From the NCBI GenBank assembly GCA_964456745.1, contig CAYWBW010000012.1, positions 1 through 53,605 of the forward strand: a stretch of DNA of 53,605 nt, written 5' to 3'. Made by a program: the position numbers and the translations under genes. Below are positions 8,646-19,968 of the stretch, piece by piece (position 1 is the stretch's first letter; each line of letters begins with the position of its first letter). The notes under the pieces were generated by a model. That model searched no databases and was not told the DNA's origin. It saw nothing but the letters and a program-made list of their open reading frames with translations. This DNA comes from CAYWBW01 sp964456745 (lineage in GTDB: Bacteria > Patescibacteriota > Gracilibacteria > GCA-2401425 > JAJOLG01).

Positions 8646-10331
8646 ATGAAAATTTTTACAATACTTTTTATCTTACTTATACCCATTCTTAGTTTCTGAG
8701 AATGATATGAAACAGATTTGTGATTAAATTCCAAAGATGTATACTTTTCTACAAATGACCCTATTGTAAATCAAAGATTACGAGTTTATGCCACAGTTTA
8801 TAACAACTCTGATCAAGATTTATTTTGATATGTCCGATTTTATGATGAAAAACTAGAAAAACAAATATGAAAAAATGAAGAAATATCTGTAATTGCATGA
8901 AAAAGTGATGATGTTTTTGTTGACTGGATCATTGTTTGATACAACAATCACCCAATATCTGTAAGAGTGATACCACAAAAAACCATATGAGATAATCCAA
9001 ATAATAACAAGGTAACTAAGAATATTTTTGTTGATTATGATAGCGATTGAGATTTAATTCCAGATAGAAAAGATCCAGATGATGATAATGACTGAATTAT
9101 AGACTCTTTAGATCAATTTCCTAAAAATTCAAGAGAGTCTAATGATAATGATAATGATTGAGAATGAGACAACTCAGATAATGATGATGATAACGACACA
9201 TACCTAGATAATGATGATGATTTCCCATTTAATAAAGATGAATGGAAAGATACAGACTGAGATTGAATTTGAAACAATGAAGATGAAGATGATGATTGAG
9301 ATCTTCTTTCAGACGAAGAAGAAAAAGTGATCTGAACTGATCAGCTAAAAGCTGATACTGATTGAGACAAACTTGATGACAAAGAAGATGATTTTCCACT
9401 AGATCCTTTGAGATGATTAGATACTGATTGAGACTGAATTTCAAACTACGATGATAAAGATGATGACAATGATTGAGTAAATGATGAAGATGATGCCTTC
9501 CCGTTAAATGAACTAGAATGGCTTGATTCTGATTGAGACTTAATATGAAATAATGAAGATGATGATGATGATTGAGATTTATTAAGTGATCTAAAGGAAA
9601 AAGAAATATGAACAAATCCTATAAATGAAGATTCTGATTGAGATAAAATTATTGATTCTAAAGATGATTTTCCTCTAAACTGAGAAGAATGGCTTGATTG
9701 TGATAAAGACTGAATATGAAATAATGAAGATAATGATGATGACAATGACTGAGTACTAGACCTAAATGATGCTTTTGATTGTGACCCAGCAGAATCAATT
9801 GATTGTGATAAAGACTGAATATGAAATAATGAAGATAAAGATGATGACAATGACTGATTTAATGATGATATAGATGAACTCGATTGTGACCCTTCAGAAT
9901 GGGAAGATAGCGATTGAGACTGAATATGAAATAATAAAGATGAATTTGACCTAAATAAAGCACCTATAGCTATTATAAATATTGATGATAAAAAATGATT
10001 AAAGAGTTGAATAAATATAAACTTTTCTGCTAATAGATCACTTGATGAGGATGGACAAATTATGGAATACAAATGGTTAATAAACTGAAAAATACTTGAA
10101 TGAAAAAATATAGATTATTCATTTAAAAAATCATGAAGCTATAATATTAAACTTGAGATTACAGATGATGTGTGACAAAAAATAACGACAAATGAAAATA
10201 TTTTTATTGAACAAAATAATATAAACAAAATTGTTATTATCTCAGCTGTATGAGCAACAATTTTAATTTTATACTTACTTATTTCTTTTTATTGATGGAA
10301 TCACCCCTTCTTTAGGAAAAAAATAAAATAG
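8646..10331 (+). CDS. Secreted/anchored TSP3-repeat calcium-binding protein with PKD-like domain
   Basis: 561 residues. The N-terminus is a signal peptide (KIFTILFILLIPILSF), followed by a ~100-residue beta-type domain. From about residue 130 to 450 there is a long run of thrombospondin type 3-like repeats (DTDGDGIGNNEDEDDDGD and variants), where Asp/Asn ligands alternate with TGA-coded glycines, expected to bind many Ca2+ ions. A PKD-like domain follows (NKAPIAIINI ... DEDGQIMEYKW ... YNIKLEITDD). One membrane helix near residues 533-553 (IVIISAVGATILILYLLI) and a basic tail anchor it in the membrane. The stop is TAG. It probably projects from the cell surface as a stiff Ca-dependent stalk. 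A leaderless promoter lies just upstream. Confidence 0.85.
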
Positions 10332-10342
10332 CAACATTGGTA

Positions 10343-10382
10343 TTGACATAATATTCTATCACTCTATAGTTAAGAGTGCTAA
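10343..10382 (+). promoter_or_regulatory. Heat-shock promoter with imperfect CIRCE operator
   Basis: TTGACA (10343-10348), a 16-base spacer and TATAGT (10365-10370) form a good sigma-70 promoter. Overlapping it is CTATCACTC-N9-GAGTGCTAA (10356-10382), which matches the CIRCE consensus TTAGCACTC-N9-GAGTGCTAA at 16 of 18 arm positions with the exact 9-base spacing. CIRCE is the operator of the HrcA repressor, so htpG, and Elp3 coupled to it, are probably induced by heat or unfolded protein. Confidence 0.75.
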
Positions 10383-10405
10383 TTTTATAAATAACCTAAT
10401 ACAAA

Positions 10406-12265
10406 ATGCAAAATACAGAAACAATCGAATTTAAAACAGAAGTAAATCAACTTTTAGATTTAATGATACACTCTCTATATTCTGAAAAAGAAATATTTTT
10501 AAGAGAGTTAATATCAAATGCCTCTGATGCAATTGATAAATTAAGTTTTGAATCTCAGACAAACGACTCATTATTAAAACACTGAGGCTGAGATTTTCAA
10601 ATCAAAATTATTCCTAATAAAAAAGATAAAACTCTTATCATTGAAGATAATTGAATATGATTAAATCATGATGAAATTATTGAAAACATATGAACAATCG
10701 CAAAGTCAGGAACAAAAGAATTTATTGAGAATTTAAAAAAAGCAAAATCAAAAGATAATCCAGAACTAATATGACAATTTTGAGTTTGATTCTATTCAAG
10801 CTTTATGGTTGCAGACAAAATAACATTAACTACAAGAAAAGCTTGAGAAAAAGATGCATTTGTTTGGATGTCTGAATGAAAATGATCTTATATCATTGAA
10901 AAATGAAAAAAAGAAACAAGTTGAACATCTATTAAAATTCATCTAAAAAAAGATCAAGAAGACTATCTTGAAGAATTTACATTAAAAAATATTGTTAAAA
11001 AATATTCAGATTTTATCTCTTATCCTATAAGCTTAAGAGTAGAAAAAGATAAAAAATGCGAAGATGAAATAATAAATTCTCAAAAAGCTATATGGCTTAG
11101 ACCAAAATCTAAAATTAAAGATAGTGAATATAATGATTTTTATAAATACCTTTGCCATGATCAAGATGATCCTTTTTTACATATTCATCAACAACTTGAA
11201 TGAGCGCTTGAATTTAAATCGTTAATATTTTTTCCAAAAAAAGCTCCTCATAATTTATTTCATCAAAATACAGAGTACTGAATAAGTCTTTATGTTAAAA
11301 GAACTTTTATATTAAACGATTGTAAAGAACTAATTCCTCAATATTTAAGATTTGTTAAATGAGTTGTTGATAGCTCAGACCTTCCATTAAATGTCTCAAG
11401 AGAAATTCTTCAAGACAATCCTCTATTAACTAAAATTAAAAATACTTTAGTTAAAAAAATACTTTCAACATTGAAAACAATGAAAGATCAAGACTATGAA
11501 AAATATCTTGAATTCTATAAAGAATTTTGAAAAGTTTTAAAAGAATGAGTACATGAAGATTTTGCCAACAAAGATGCGTTATTAGAACTTATTTTAATTG
11601 AATCAACTAAGACTAAACCATGAGAATTTACAGATCTTAAAAAATACGTTGAATCAATGAAAAAAGATCAAAAAGAAATCTATTTCATAACATGAGAATC
11701 CAGAGAGAGCATAGAACACTCCCCTCACTTAGAATCATTTAAAAAAAGTGATACAGAGGTACTGCTTTTAAGTGATCCAATAGATGAATGGTGGACAAGT
11801 TCAGTTCAAGAATTTGAGAAAAAAACGTTTAAACAAGCAAGTTGAAATATTGAAGATAGTAAAAGCGATGAAGATAAAAAAGTACAAGAAGACAAACAAA
11901 AATCATTTTCATCACTTTTATGATTAATTACAGATAACCTTAAAAATGATATCAAGGATGTTAAAGCTTCAGATAGACTTATAGATAGTCCTGTTTGCCT
12001 TGTTTCTGATGGTATGTCTACACATATGGAGAAAATGATGAAAGCTATGTGACAAAATGCTCCAATGCAAAAAAAGACTTTAGAGATTAATTTAGATCAT
12101 CCTGTTGTAAAGAAAATGCAAACAATTTATGACAAAGATAATAAATCAATTCTCATATGAAGATATAGTAAACTTTTATTCAACCAAGCTTTAATGACAG
12201 AATGACTTCCTGTAAAAAATATGCCAGAATTTATAAAAGATTTAAATGAGTTAATGGCTAATTAA
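10406..12265 (+). CDS. htpG: Chaperone HtpG (Hsp90)
   Basis: 619 residues, the usual length of bacterial Hsp90. The GHKL ATPase motifs are intact: FLRELISNASDAIDKL near the N-terminus, IIEDNGIGL, IGTIAKSGT and GQFGVGFYSSFMVADK, with glycines written TGA. The middle domain contains the conserved LPLNVSREILQ block carrying the catalytic Arg. The C-terminal domain (SPVCLVSDGMSTHMEKMM) lacks the eukaryotic MEEVD tail, as expected. HtpG is a dimeric cytoplasmic chaperone that remodels clients in an ATP cycle. It is preceded by a promoter overlapping an imperfect CIRCE element. The stop codon overlaps the ATG of the Elp3 gene by one base (TAATG), so the two are translationally coupled. Confidence 0.97.
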
Positions 12266-14205
12266 TGCAAGAACTTTTTGATTTTATAAAAAAAAAGTAC
12301 AAGACTGAATTTATTAATAAAATTCTAGAATATCCAATTTACAATACTATAGTATCTGACTTTTTATTTAAAATTAATTATTCTTGAAAATTCTATTGAT
12401 TAGATATTAAGAAAAAGAAATCTGAAAATTCTAAATTTGTATTAAAAAATCCTACAAATATTGATCAATATTTTTACTGATCCTTAAATGATGAAAAAAA
12501 TCTAAATAATAGCAACTTAATAATAGCTCATTGAAAACATCTTAGTTCTAAAACTAAAACTCATCTATTTTCACTCCTATCATTTTGATGATATTTAATC
12601 ATTGCAAATGATAAAACAATATTTGAAATTATACAAAAAGAAGAAATTCCTACTGATTTCGTTAAATTTTTAATAAAAGAATTAAAATGAGAAAAAGAGT
12701 TTGATAAAGCAATGAGTCTAACACTAAAAAATTGAAATTTTAATTTCAAAAAAACACCAACTAAATTTAATATTCTAAAAAAATATAAAGATCTTGTCTC
12801 AATTTGAAAAATCAAGAAAAATAGCAAATTAGAAAAAAAACTAACTAGGAAAAAAATTAGAAGCCTATCTTGAATAGCAGCTATCACTGTTTTAACCAAG
12901 CCATATTCATGTCCATGAGAATGTATTTTTTGTCCAAAAGATAGTATAATGCCGAAATCATATGTCAAAGAAGAAGCCGCCTGTCAAAGAGCATTAAGAT
13001 TGGAATTTAGCTCATATGATCAAGTCAGAGACAGGATATCATCACTTGAAAATGCAGGACATAATGCTGAAAAAATTGAATTGATAATACTCTGATGAAC
13101 CTTCCCTGCGTATACAAAAAAATACCAAGAAAATTTTATTAAAGATATATTTAAAGCTCTTAATTGAATTGCAAAAAATTCAAAACTTAGTCTTAAAAAA
13201 CTTCAAAAGTTAAATGAAAGCGCTAAGCATAAAACGGTATGATTGTCAGTAGAAATCAGACCTGATTTTGCAGATGATAAAAATTTGCTTTTTTTAAGAT
13301 ACTTATGAGTAACCCGTATAGAAATGTGAGTTCAATCTTTAGACGATAAAGTATTGAAATTAAATAAACGCTGACACAATAAGCAAGACATAATCAGTGC
13401 AACTAGAAATCTTAAACAATTTTGATTTAAGATACTATATCATATAATGCTTGGGCTACCATGAAGCTCAAATAAAATTGATAAAAAAATGTTTAAAGAG
13501 CTATTTTTATCTGATGACTTCAAACCTGATCAGCTAAAAATCTATCCATGTTTAATTATAAAATCAACGAAGCTTGAAAACATATATAAAGATATTGGAT
13601 TTAGCCCACTTTCTAGCTCAGAAATAATTAAAAACATAGTTTATATAAAAAAACATTATATTCCAGAATATACAAGAATCGCAAGAGTTACAAGAGACAT
13701 ACCTTCAAATTTGATAATCTGATGATCTAAGTCTAGTAATATAAGAGAAAGTATAGAGCAAGAATTGATAAAAAATAACATTTCATGCAAATGCATAAGA
13801 TGTAGGGAAATTAAAGATGAAAACTATAATTCATACACAATAAAAATTAAAAAACTTAAATTAAATAAAGCTCATGAATACTACATCGAAGCACTTACAG
13901 AAGATAGTAACATCCTATGACTTTGTAGACTTTTTATAAGGAAAGATAATAATATTCTATTTTCCAATAAAAGCTCATTAATAAGAGAGCTGCATGTTTT
14001 TTGAAAATCATCTTCAATAACAAAAAAAATAAAAAATGTTCAACATCAATGAATCTGAGAAATGCTTCTTAAAAAAGCAGAGGAAATATCCGTAAAAGAA
14101 TTAAAAAATAAAATTGCTGTTATATCAGCAGTATGAACCAGGTGATATTATCGAAAATTTTGATATAAGCTTGTTAATAATTATATGGAAAAGTTATTAA
14201 AATAA
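12265..14205 (+). CDS. elp3: Elp3-like radical SAM tRNA U34 carboxymethyl-type enzyme
   Basis: 646 residues. The radical SAM core begins with VLTKPYSCPGECIFCP, placing a CX3CX2C iron-sulfur motif at residues 216, 220 and 223. It continues with MPKSYVKEEAACQRAL, IELIILGGTFPAYTKKYQE, LSVEIRPDF, TRIEMGVQS and YHIMLGLPG, in the Elp3 order. A GNAT acetyltransferase domain ends the protein (HQGIGEMLLKKAEEI, AVISAVGTRGYYRKFGY), as in Elp3. Elp3 uses acetyl-CoA and SAM radical chemistry to modify wobble uridine 34 of tRNAs. The first ~190 residues correspond in position to the Elp3 N-terminal subdomain but are divergent. The gene starts inside the htpG stop codon and ends before a clear hairpin terminator. 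Standalone Elp3 is uncommon in bacteria but known. Confidence 0.9.
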
Positions 14206-14237
14206 AAAACAGAAAAATCGTAGACTTCTCTGTTTTT
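14205..14237. terminator. Intrinsic terminator between convergent genes
   Basis: AAAAACAGA / TCTGTTTTT form a 9-bp stem with a 15-base loop immediately after the Elp3 stop. The 3' arm runs into T-rich sequence. Because both arms are A/T tracts it can serve the convergent surface-protein gene as well. Confidence 0.6.
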
Positions 14238-14255
14238 TAATTAATAACTTATTTT

Positions 14256-15950
14256 TTAATTATAAGTAATCTCTAGTATCAAATTAGTTAACTTGTCACT
14301 TTCTCAAACTTTATAAGCTCTTAAAACATCTCAAGCACTTAGAGATAAACCAGCTGCTCATACATTTGGAGTAGATGAATAAACAGTATTATTTGCATCT
14401 CATTCTCAAATACTTGTTTGAGTAATCCATGTAACTCTTTTATTTACATCATATCAATTTCAGTTATCATTTTTTACTATTACATATTCTCAATCTGCAA
14501 GCTTATGTTTTGGATTACTTGAAAGTCAAATAGCAGTTACAACTCAATCTCTAAGCATTACATAAGGCTTGTTTGTGGTAGCATGACTTTGTTTTGTATA
14601 CTGGTTTCATGTTGTTCACGGAATATAGTCCCATGCATACATTATTATCTTACCCGATGGTCACGCTGAAGTAATAATATCATTTACCTCATTTAAAGCT
14701 TCTAATACGTTTGTTGCACTGTATCATGTTCAACTAAAAGCAATACTCGAAGCATCGTCTGAAGTCTTATCATAAAAATCATCAAAATCTAATCAATTAA
14801 TTGTTCAGCTGAAGCTTAAATTTCATGTTATTTCTATATTATCAACTGATAGATCAGAAAAATCAGCATCTCATCAAGATACATCTCAAGCAACTGTTAA
14901 ACTTCAAGCAATTCAAACTGTATCCTGAGGGTCATCTCACAACACAACACTTCAATTTGTAGTTAAAGATCAATTAGTTGTTACATCTCAAGCAATTGAA
15001 ACTGTATCACCAATATCATTTCACAAATTCACATCTCAATTGGTTGCAAAAGATCAAGTGCTAACATTAATATTTCATGCAATGTTAATTGTATCACCAA
15101 AACTGTCTCATAAATTCACATCTCAATTAACAATTAAAGATCATCCAGTTAATATTGTATTTCAAGCAATTATAACCGAATCACTTAAATCATCTCATAA
15201 TTTCACATCTCAGCTATTAGATATATCTCACCATACAAACAAAGAATCTCATAATTCAAATCTTGCAAGTGTCTCTGCCCACTTTAGAACTTTTCATAAA
15301 GCGTCTCAAAACAAAAGCTTTGTGTCTCATGTTCCATTTGCTTGATTAATTGTAAAGTCATTTTGATCAGTAAAATTTGGAATTGCTTGAATTAAAAACT
15401 GTCAATTTTGATCTAACTGAGCAACATTTCCTCAAGAATATCACAAAATTATATCTTCAACACTTTCTGCTGTAATCGCATAGGGAGCAGAACTTAACAT
15501 TTTTCTATCATTAATATTATTTATATCTGTATCAATATCCAATACTTCAAATTCAGTATCTGGATCAGTGTTTCATTTAATTTCAACCTGTAAAAATTTA
15601 TGTAAACTTGGATCCATAGCAGGAAGTGGCAATATAATTCAAATTGCAGTGTTAAAATTTCAATTTGCATCTGGAACTATAGTTTGAACTTCTGTATATC
15701 AAGCATATCATGAACTTGCCTCATTTACCGCTCCATTAGGTAAAACATCTGAAGACAAAAAATCAGCATTCTGCCAAAGACTAAACCTAAATGTTAAAGG
15801 ATCAGTAATTGGATTACTATTTACATCTAATATCACACCATGATAATTAATATTATGAGGAGCTGCTTTTATATAAGCTGCCAAAATAGGAGAAAGTATT
15901 AACACTAAAACAATAGTAATAACTTTTAGTTTTAAAAATCTTTTAAACAT
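14256..15950 (-). CDS. Secreted repeat-containing surface protein
   Basis: 564 residues. The signal peptide (LKVITIVLVLILSPILAAY) is followed by a beta-rich domain (NINYHGVILDVNSNPI) resembling the start of many secreted CPR and bacterial adhesin-like proteins. It then has NDRKMLSSAPYAITAESVED, a block often seen before trimeric stalk repeats. From about residue 240 to 345 there are four imperfect 29-residue repeats of the type NGDVNLGDxxGDTVxIAG, almost all glycines TGA-coded. The C-terminal ~180 residues form a separate domain (DYIPGTTGNQYTKQSHATT) with no membrane anchor. I interpret it as an exported filamentous or stalk-forming surface protein. It is the last gene of a minus-strand group with two other exported proteins. 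Confidence 0.75.
14905..15230 (-). repeat. Tandem ~87-bp coding repeats
   Basis: The unit is about 87 bp (29 codons). For example, the word gtatcaccaa recurs at 15004 and 15091, and attcacatctcaatt recurs with the same spacing. Three to four diverged copies are visible and encode the GDVxLGD...DTVxIAG stalk repeats. There are no constant spacers of unrelated sequence, so this is a protein repeat, not an array. Confidence 0.75.
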
Positions 15951-16054
15951 TTTGATATGAGTTAGTTAATCAACCCATATATATCACATATTTTTACACC
16001 AGACAAGTGAAATAACATACTTAAGTTTGACTTAACAAATTAGTGTGATTTATT

Positions 16055-16219
16055 TTACATTTCTTCACAATGTTTTTCTAACAATTCGTTATATGATAGG
16101 GACTCATAACAAGTATCAGAATTTGTATTCTGTCATAATTTTACCTGACCTGCTTCAAGGTAGGCAGCAAGTATAGGAGAAAACACTAATACTAAAACTG
16201 ATGTAATTATTTTTTTCAT
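16055..16219 (-). CDS. Small exported protein sharing the surface-protein signal peptide
   Basis: 54 residues. The N-terminus (MKKIITSVLVLVFSPILAAY) closely resembles the signal peptide of the neighbouring 564-residue surface protein (VLVLILSPILAAY). The mature part is only ~34 residues with two Cys (SDTCYESL, EKHCEEM). The ATG lies inside the end of the upstream gene, overlapping by 13 bases. It may be a small secreted peptide, or the stub left when a second copy of the repeat-protein gene lost its body by deletion after duplication. Confidence 0.5.
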
Positions 16220-17280
16220 AATTTTTTATTTTTTATTTTTTCTTTATATAATTTGTAATTTAAATATATAATTAAAAACAATAACAATAATAAGATATAA
16301 TTAATATAATAAGAATCTTCAGTATTACATTGAACATCCTTCTTAATTACTTCGTTATTGTCTAAATTCTCTTTCTTATTTTTAAATTGTATGCCACTTG
16401 TTATATTTGCAACTTGTAATATTTTAGATTTTACATCTTTATCAGAGATATCTTTTACAAAACTTGAATTATCATCTGCTATGTATTTACACAATAAATC
16501 TTGATCATTACTTGATCAACTGCTATTTTCAACCAAATCTGATAACCCATCATCATCTTTTATAGGATCTAAATTTTCTTGTTTAACTTCAATATTTTTA
16601 CCCTTACCATTTTTAAGTTTTTCAATATAAACTAAATCACTATTAATTCTTTTTTCTTTATTTAAATCATTTTTCACAAAATTAGAAAGCGGCTTTTTAT
16701 TAATAATTTTTGCAAACTCTTTAGACTTACTATCTGCTCTTTGTTTAATAACAACTCAAGGATTAGTATTTAGGTCTTGATTACCATCTCAGGTAATATT
16801 ATTAATCTCATTTTTATCATTAAAATCTACGCTTACAACCACTCTTACATCATCAGACTTGATTGATTCTAAATCCGTTGATTTTGTATCAGAAGCACTT
16901 TCCTCATTTTCTATTAATTCATCTTTTTGTTTTGCTCATTTCCAACGTCTATATCAAGAAGATCATCATCAAGGATTTGTTACAATATTTGAAGTTTCAT
17001 CTTTCACAATTACCTTATCTTCATTATTGTCATCTTTTGTTTTATTTCATTTTTTCCATACAAAAACATCTCATCATCATTGTGTTAACTTGTATTTTTT
17101 ACTTCAAAAATGATAAGCGTCATCCCATATTGTATCATAATTTTTTTTGAACTTCTTATTTTTTGTAATTCATTGTGAATTTACGAAAGTTTCAATATTT
17201 GTTCAGGTTCAAACATATGAATAAATACTTATTGGCAAAAGAAAAAATAATAGTAAAATAGAAATCGTTTTTTTTATCAT
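16207..17280 (-). CDS. Exported protein with C-terminal membrane anchor
   Basis: 357 residues. A signal peptide (IKKTISILLLFFLLPISIY) is followed by Gly/Trp/Lys-rich sequence (HFGSKKYKLTQGGGDVFVW, GGGSSGYRRWKGAKQK), a long acidic-basic low-complexity region, and near the end a single hydrophobic helix (INYILLLLLFLIIYL) with a Lys-rich cytoplasmic tail. The overall plan (export signal, extended domain, membrane helix, positive tail) resembles sortase-type or rhomboid-type anchored proteins, but I do not see an LPXTG motif. The last codons read through a TGA (Gly) and overlap the start of the 54-residue gene. A strong promoter lies 20 bases upstream of the ATG. Confidence 0.7.
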
Positions 17281-17300
17281 TTTTGTTTTTGTTTCTAATT

Positions 17301-17329
17301 ATTATACAATATTTTTATATTCTAGTCAA
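17301..17329 (-). promoter_or_regulatory. Consensus sigma-70 promoter for surface-protein genes
   Basis: On the minus strand, TTGACT (17329-17324), a 17-base spacer and TATAAT (17306-17301). This is the best promoter match I found in the window. It lies in the 54-base divergent gap between the exported-protein gene and tgt, so its -35 box is only five bases from the tgt start codon. Confidence 0.75.
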
Positions 17330-17334
17330 GCTAT

Positions 17335-18444
17335 ATGTTTAAAATAATTGAAAAAAATTGTCAATATCGAACCTGAACTCTTAAGTTAAGATCCTGAATA
17401 GTCGAAACACCTTTTTTTATGCCAATTGCAACCATTTGAGCCATCAAACTTATCGACACTAAAGATGTTGAAAAAATTTGAGCACAGATAATCTTATCAA
17501 ACACATATCATCTCCATTTAAAACCATGAGAAAAACTTATAAAAAAAATGTGATGACTTTGAAAATTCATAAATTGGGATAAACCAATTCTTACAGATTC
17601 ATGAGGTTTTCAGGTATTTTCTTTAGCAAAACTTAGAAAAATTACAGAAAACTGAGTAACATTCAATTCTCATATTGATTGAAAAAAAATACTTCTTACT
17701 CCTGAAAAAGTAGTAGAAATTCAATGAGATCTTTGAATTGATATTACAATGGTATTAGACGAATGCCCTGCTTATCCATGTAAAAAAAAATATGCCCTAG
17801 ACTCACTCAATCTCACAACAAGATGGGCTGAAAGAGCGCTTACTCATTTCAACAAATTAAAATCAAATAAAAAACAAAAAATATTTGCCATTGTTCAATG
17901 ATCAACATACAAAGACCTTAGAGTAAAATCTGCAAAAGCATTAACACAAATGAATTTTGATTGATTCGCACTTTGAGGACTTGCCGTATGAGAACCAAGC
18001 AGTGCTATGTATAAAATGCTTGATTCCACCATCCCCCACTTGCCAGAAAATAAACCAAGATATCTCATGTGAGTATGAACACCTGAAAATATTTTAGAAG
18101 CTGTAGAAAGATGAATTGATATGTTTGATTGCGTAATACCTACAAGAAATGCAAGACATGGAAAACTTTATACTTCGCAATGAGTTGTAAATATTAGAGC
18201 ATGAAAACACAAAGAAGATAATAATAAAATTGATAATAATTGTGAATGTGAAACTTGCTCAAATCACTCTAGGGGCTATATAAGACATCTATTTTCAATA
18301 AATGAAATGCTGGGTATGAGACTTGCCTCAATACACAATGTATACTTTTATATTAAACTTATGGAAAATATTAGAAATGCTATTAAGCATTGAGAATTTG
18401 AAAAGTTTAAAGAAGATTTTTTAAAGAAAACTGGCATATCCTAA
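17335..18444 (+). CDS. tgt: tRNA-guanine (queuine) transglycosylase
   Basis: 369 residues, normal for bacterial Tgt. Motifs include the substrate-binding LTDSGGFQVFSLAKL, IVQGSTYKDLRVKSA, FDGFALGGLAVGEP, YLMGVGTPENILEAV and MFDCVIPTRNARHGKLYT with the catalytic Asp region. The zinc site is CECETCSNHSRGYIRHLF. The enzyme swaps guanine-34 for a 7-deazaguanine in GUN-anticodon tRNAs, the last shared step toward queuosine. No queuosine biosynthesis genes lie nearby, so the base may be salvaged. The start is the ATG just after the divergent promoter gap. It is convergent with folP, separated by 22 bases. Confidence 0.95.
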
Positions 18445-18466
18445 CAAACCTGAGAATTAAAATGAA

Positions 18467-19300
18467 TTATCATAAATTACTTAGAACATCAAAAAACTGT
18501 CTATGCTCTTTTACATCATGTACTCTTATAAAATCTACTCATTTTTCACTTACAAAATAGGCAGAGGCCAGACTACTTCACAGCCTGTCTTTTGGTCCGC
18601 TATCTTTGGATATTTTTCATAAAAAACCTTTTCTTGAAGTTCAAATATAAATTGGCAAATTGAATTTCTTTTTTAATTCTCAAATTCATTTTAAAACTTC
18701 TATGCTATCTAAATAGTCATCACTAATAAAGGCTCACATTCATGGATCTAATATAAGTTGACTATCTTTGATTCAAGCTTTTTTAGCAACTTCAATCCTC
18801 TCTTTAAAAAAATCAATTATCAAAGCTAATATTTTCCTCTTTCACTTTTTATCAAATCAAGGACTTTGATTGCCTAGTCTTGCTCTACAATTATTATTAG
18901 CACAATACATTAGCACATATTTAACTCAAGTTCTTGCTATAAGTTTAAACATTTTCTCATCAAATCTTCCTCAAGAAACGTCATTTATCATTGATACTCA
19001 CATCTCTATCCCCTTTTTAGCAATCTCTGATTTCATCGTATCCAATGAAAATTGAAAACTGGAAACTTGAAATTGAAAATTACTTATTATATCAAAAAAC
19101 AACTCAAGTCTCAACATCTCTTCCTCTAATAAAATAGCCTTCGATCAAGGCGCTGTACTCTCTGCTCAAATGTCAATAATATCTGCTCAAGAATCAATAA
19201 GATACTGAAGTCTTTCTTTTAATTGCTTTTTTAAAAATCATCTTCAATCTGAAAAAGAATCGGGAGAAAGGTTTAATATTCAAACTATTTTCATCTTCAT
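18467..19300 (-). CDS. folP: Dihydropteroate synthase
   Basis: 277 residues. All hallmark motifs are present: GILNLSPDSFSDG at the N-terminus, IDIGAESTAPGS, SLDTMKSEIA, MINDVSGGRF, LILDPGMGAF, PIYIGTSRKGFLG and FIRVHDVKEH. The enzyme condenses p-aminobenzoate with the pterin diphosphate in folate synthesis and is the sulfonamide target. Between the helix after the first Gly-rich loop and SLDTMKS there is an unusual Phe/Gln-rich insert (NFQFQVSSFQF), encoded by an AT-rich repeat that also occurs in aroE and the 1202-residue surface protein. No other folate gene is adjacent. Two Met codons open the protein (MKMK), and I use the first. Confidence 0.95.
19045..19091. repeat. 'attgaaaa' AT-rich repeat inside folP
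   Basis: Diverged units of attgaaaa(ctgg/tt) occur on the plus strand, antisense to folP, and encode the NFQFQVSSFQF insert. Related tracts lie at 30169-30204 and 39448-39524. Confidence 0.6.
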
Positions 19301-19369
19301 TAAATTAAAAACAAATATATTAAAATAATATAATAGATAATTACAAATTACTATTAAAATTTCTTACTA

Positions 19370-19812
19370 TTAATCTAAAAATATTTTAGTGATTCTATTT
19401 ATTTGTCTTAATTTACACACTTTTCAAGCTAATTCTAAATTATTATTAAGCAAACTTTGTCCACATTTAGTTAATATTAAGCTTTTAGAATTTTTTCAAA
19501 TATATTGTTCTATGTTATCAATACAATCTTTTTTCACTCAATCGCATATTGCAGATATTCTTAAATAATTTTCTTCACTCTTTATTAGCTCTATTCTATA
19601 TTCTTCTAGCAAGTTATTGTAGTAAGCTAATCAAGCAAATGAAGGTAATAAAACAAACATTGCGATAATTAAATATTTATTGAATTTTTTATCTCTTTCT
19701 CCTGACTCAGCTAATAGACTTTCATATTCCACATACCACTAGGACTTGTTCATACTGACTTTGCAGATCAATCTCAAGGTCCTGGTAAACGTGCACGCTG
19801 TCTTTTTTCCAT
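19370..19812 (-). CDS. Small membrane protein, possibly frameshifted N-terminus
   Basis: The secure part is 19370-19732, 120 codons from a GTG: VEYESLLAESGERDK, a single membrane helix (YLIIAMFVLLPSFAGLAYY), then a soluble domain with four cysteines (ISAICDGVKKDC, LTKCGQSL, GKVCKL) that could pair as two disulfides outside the cell. Upstream, another frame beginning at ATG 19810-19812 reads MEKRQRARLPGPGDGSAK and runs to TAG nearby, overlapping the GTG. A one-base shift around 19735 would fuse the two into one ~145-residue protein with a short cytoplasmic tail. The family is not recognised. Confidence 0.5.
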
Positions 19813-19968
19813 AGTTTTATTATTATTTTAGTATCTAATACTAATTAATATGAAAATAAATGCAAATAGTATTTCTAATTCTTTTTTTGCGCATTAAAAA
19901 GTTGCACTCCACACTATTGACAATAGTTAAAATCTGAGCAAAACTATAGCTATTTTTTATATAATTTT

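Noticed and set aside
9229..10072. Long minus-strand Ser/His-rich frames opposite the TSP3 gene
   Set aside because: They are complements of the Asp/Gly-rich repeats (GAT and TGA) and have no independent coding signal.
10406..12265. In-frame TGA as selenocysteine or programmed readthrough
   Set aside because: Dozens of TGA per gene, in every gene on both strands, always where Gly is expected, with no SECIS-like structures.
14905..15230. CRISPR-like array
   Set aside because: The repeated units are in-frame protein repeats of 87 bp with gradual divergence; there are no unique spacers and no cas genes.
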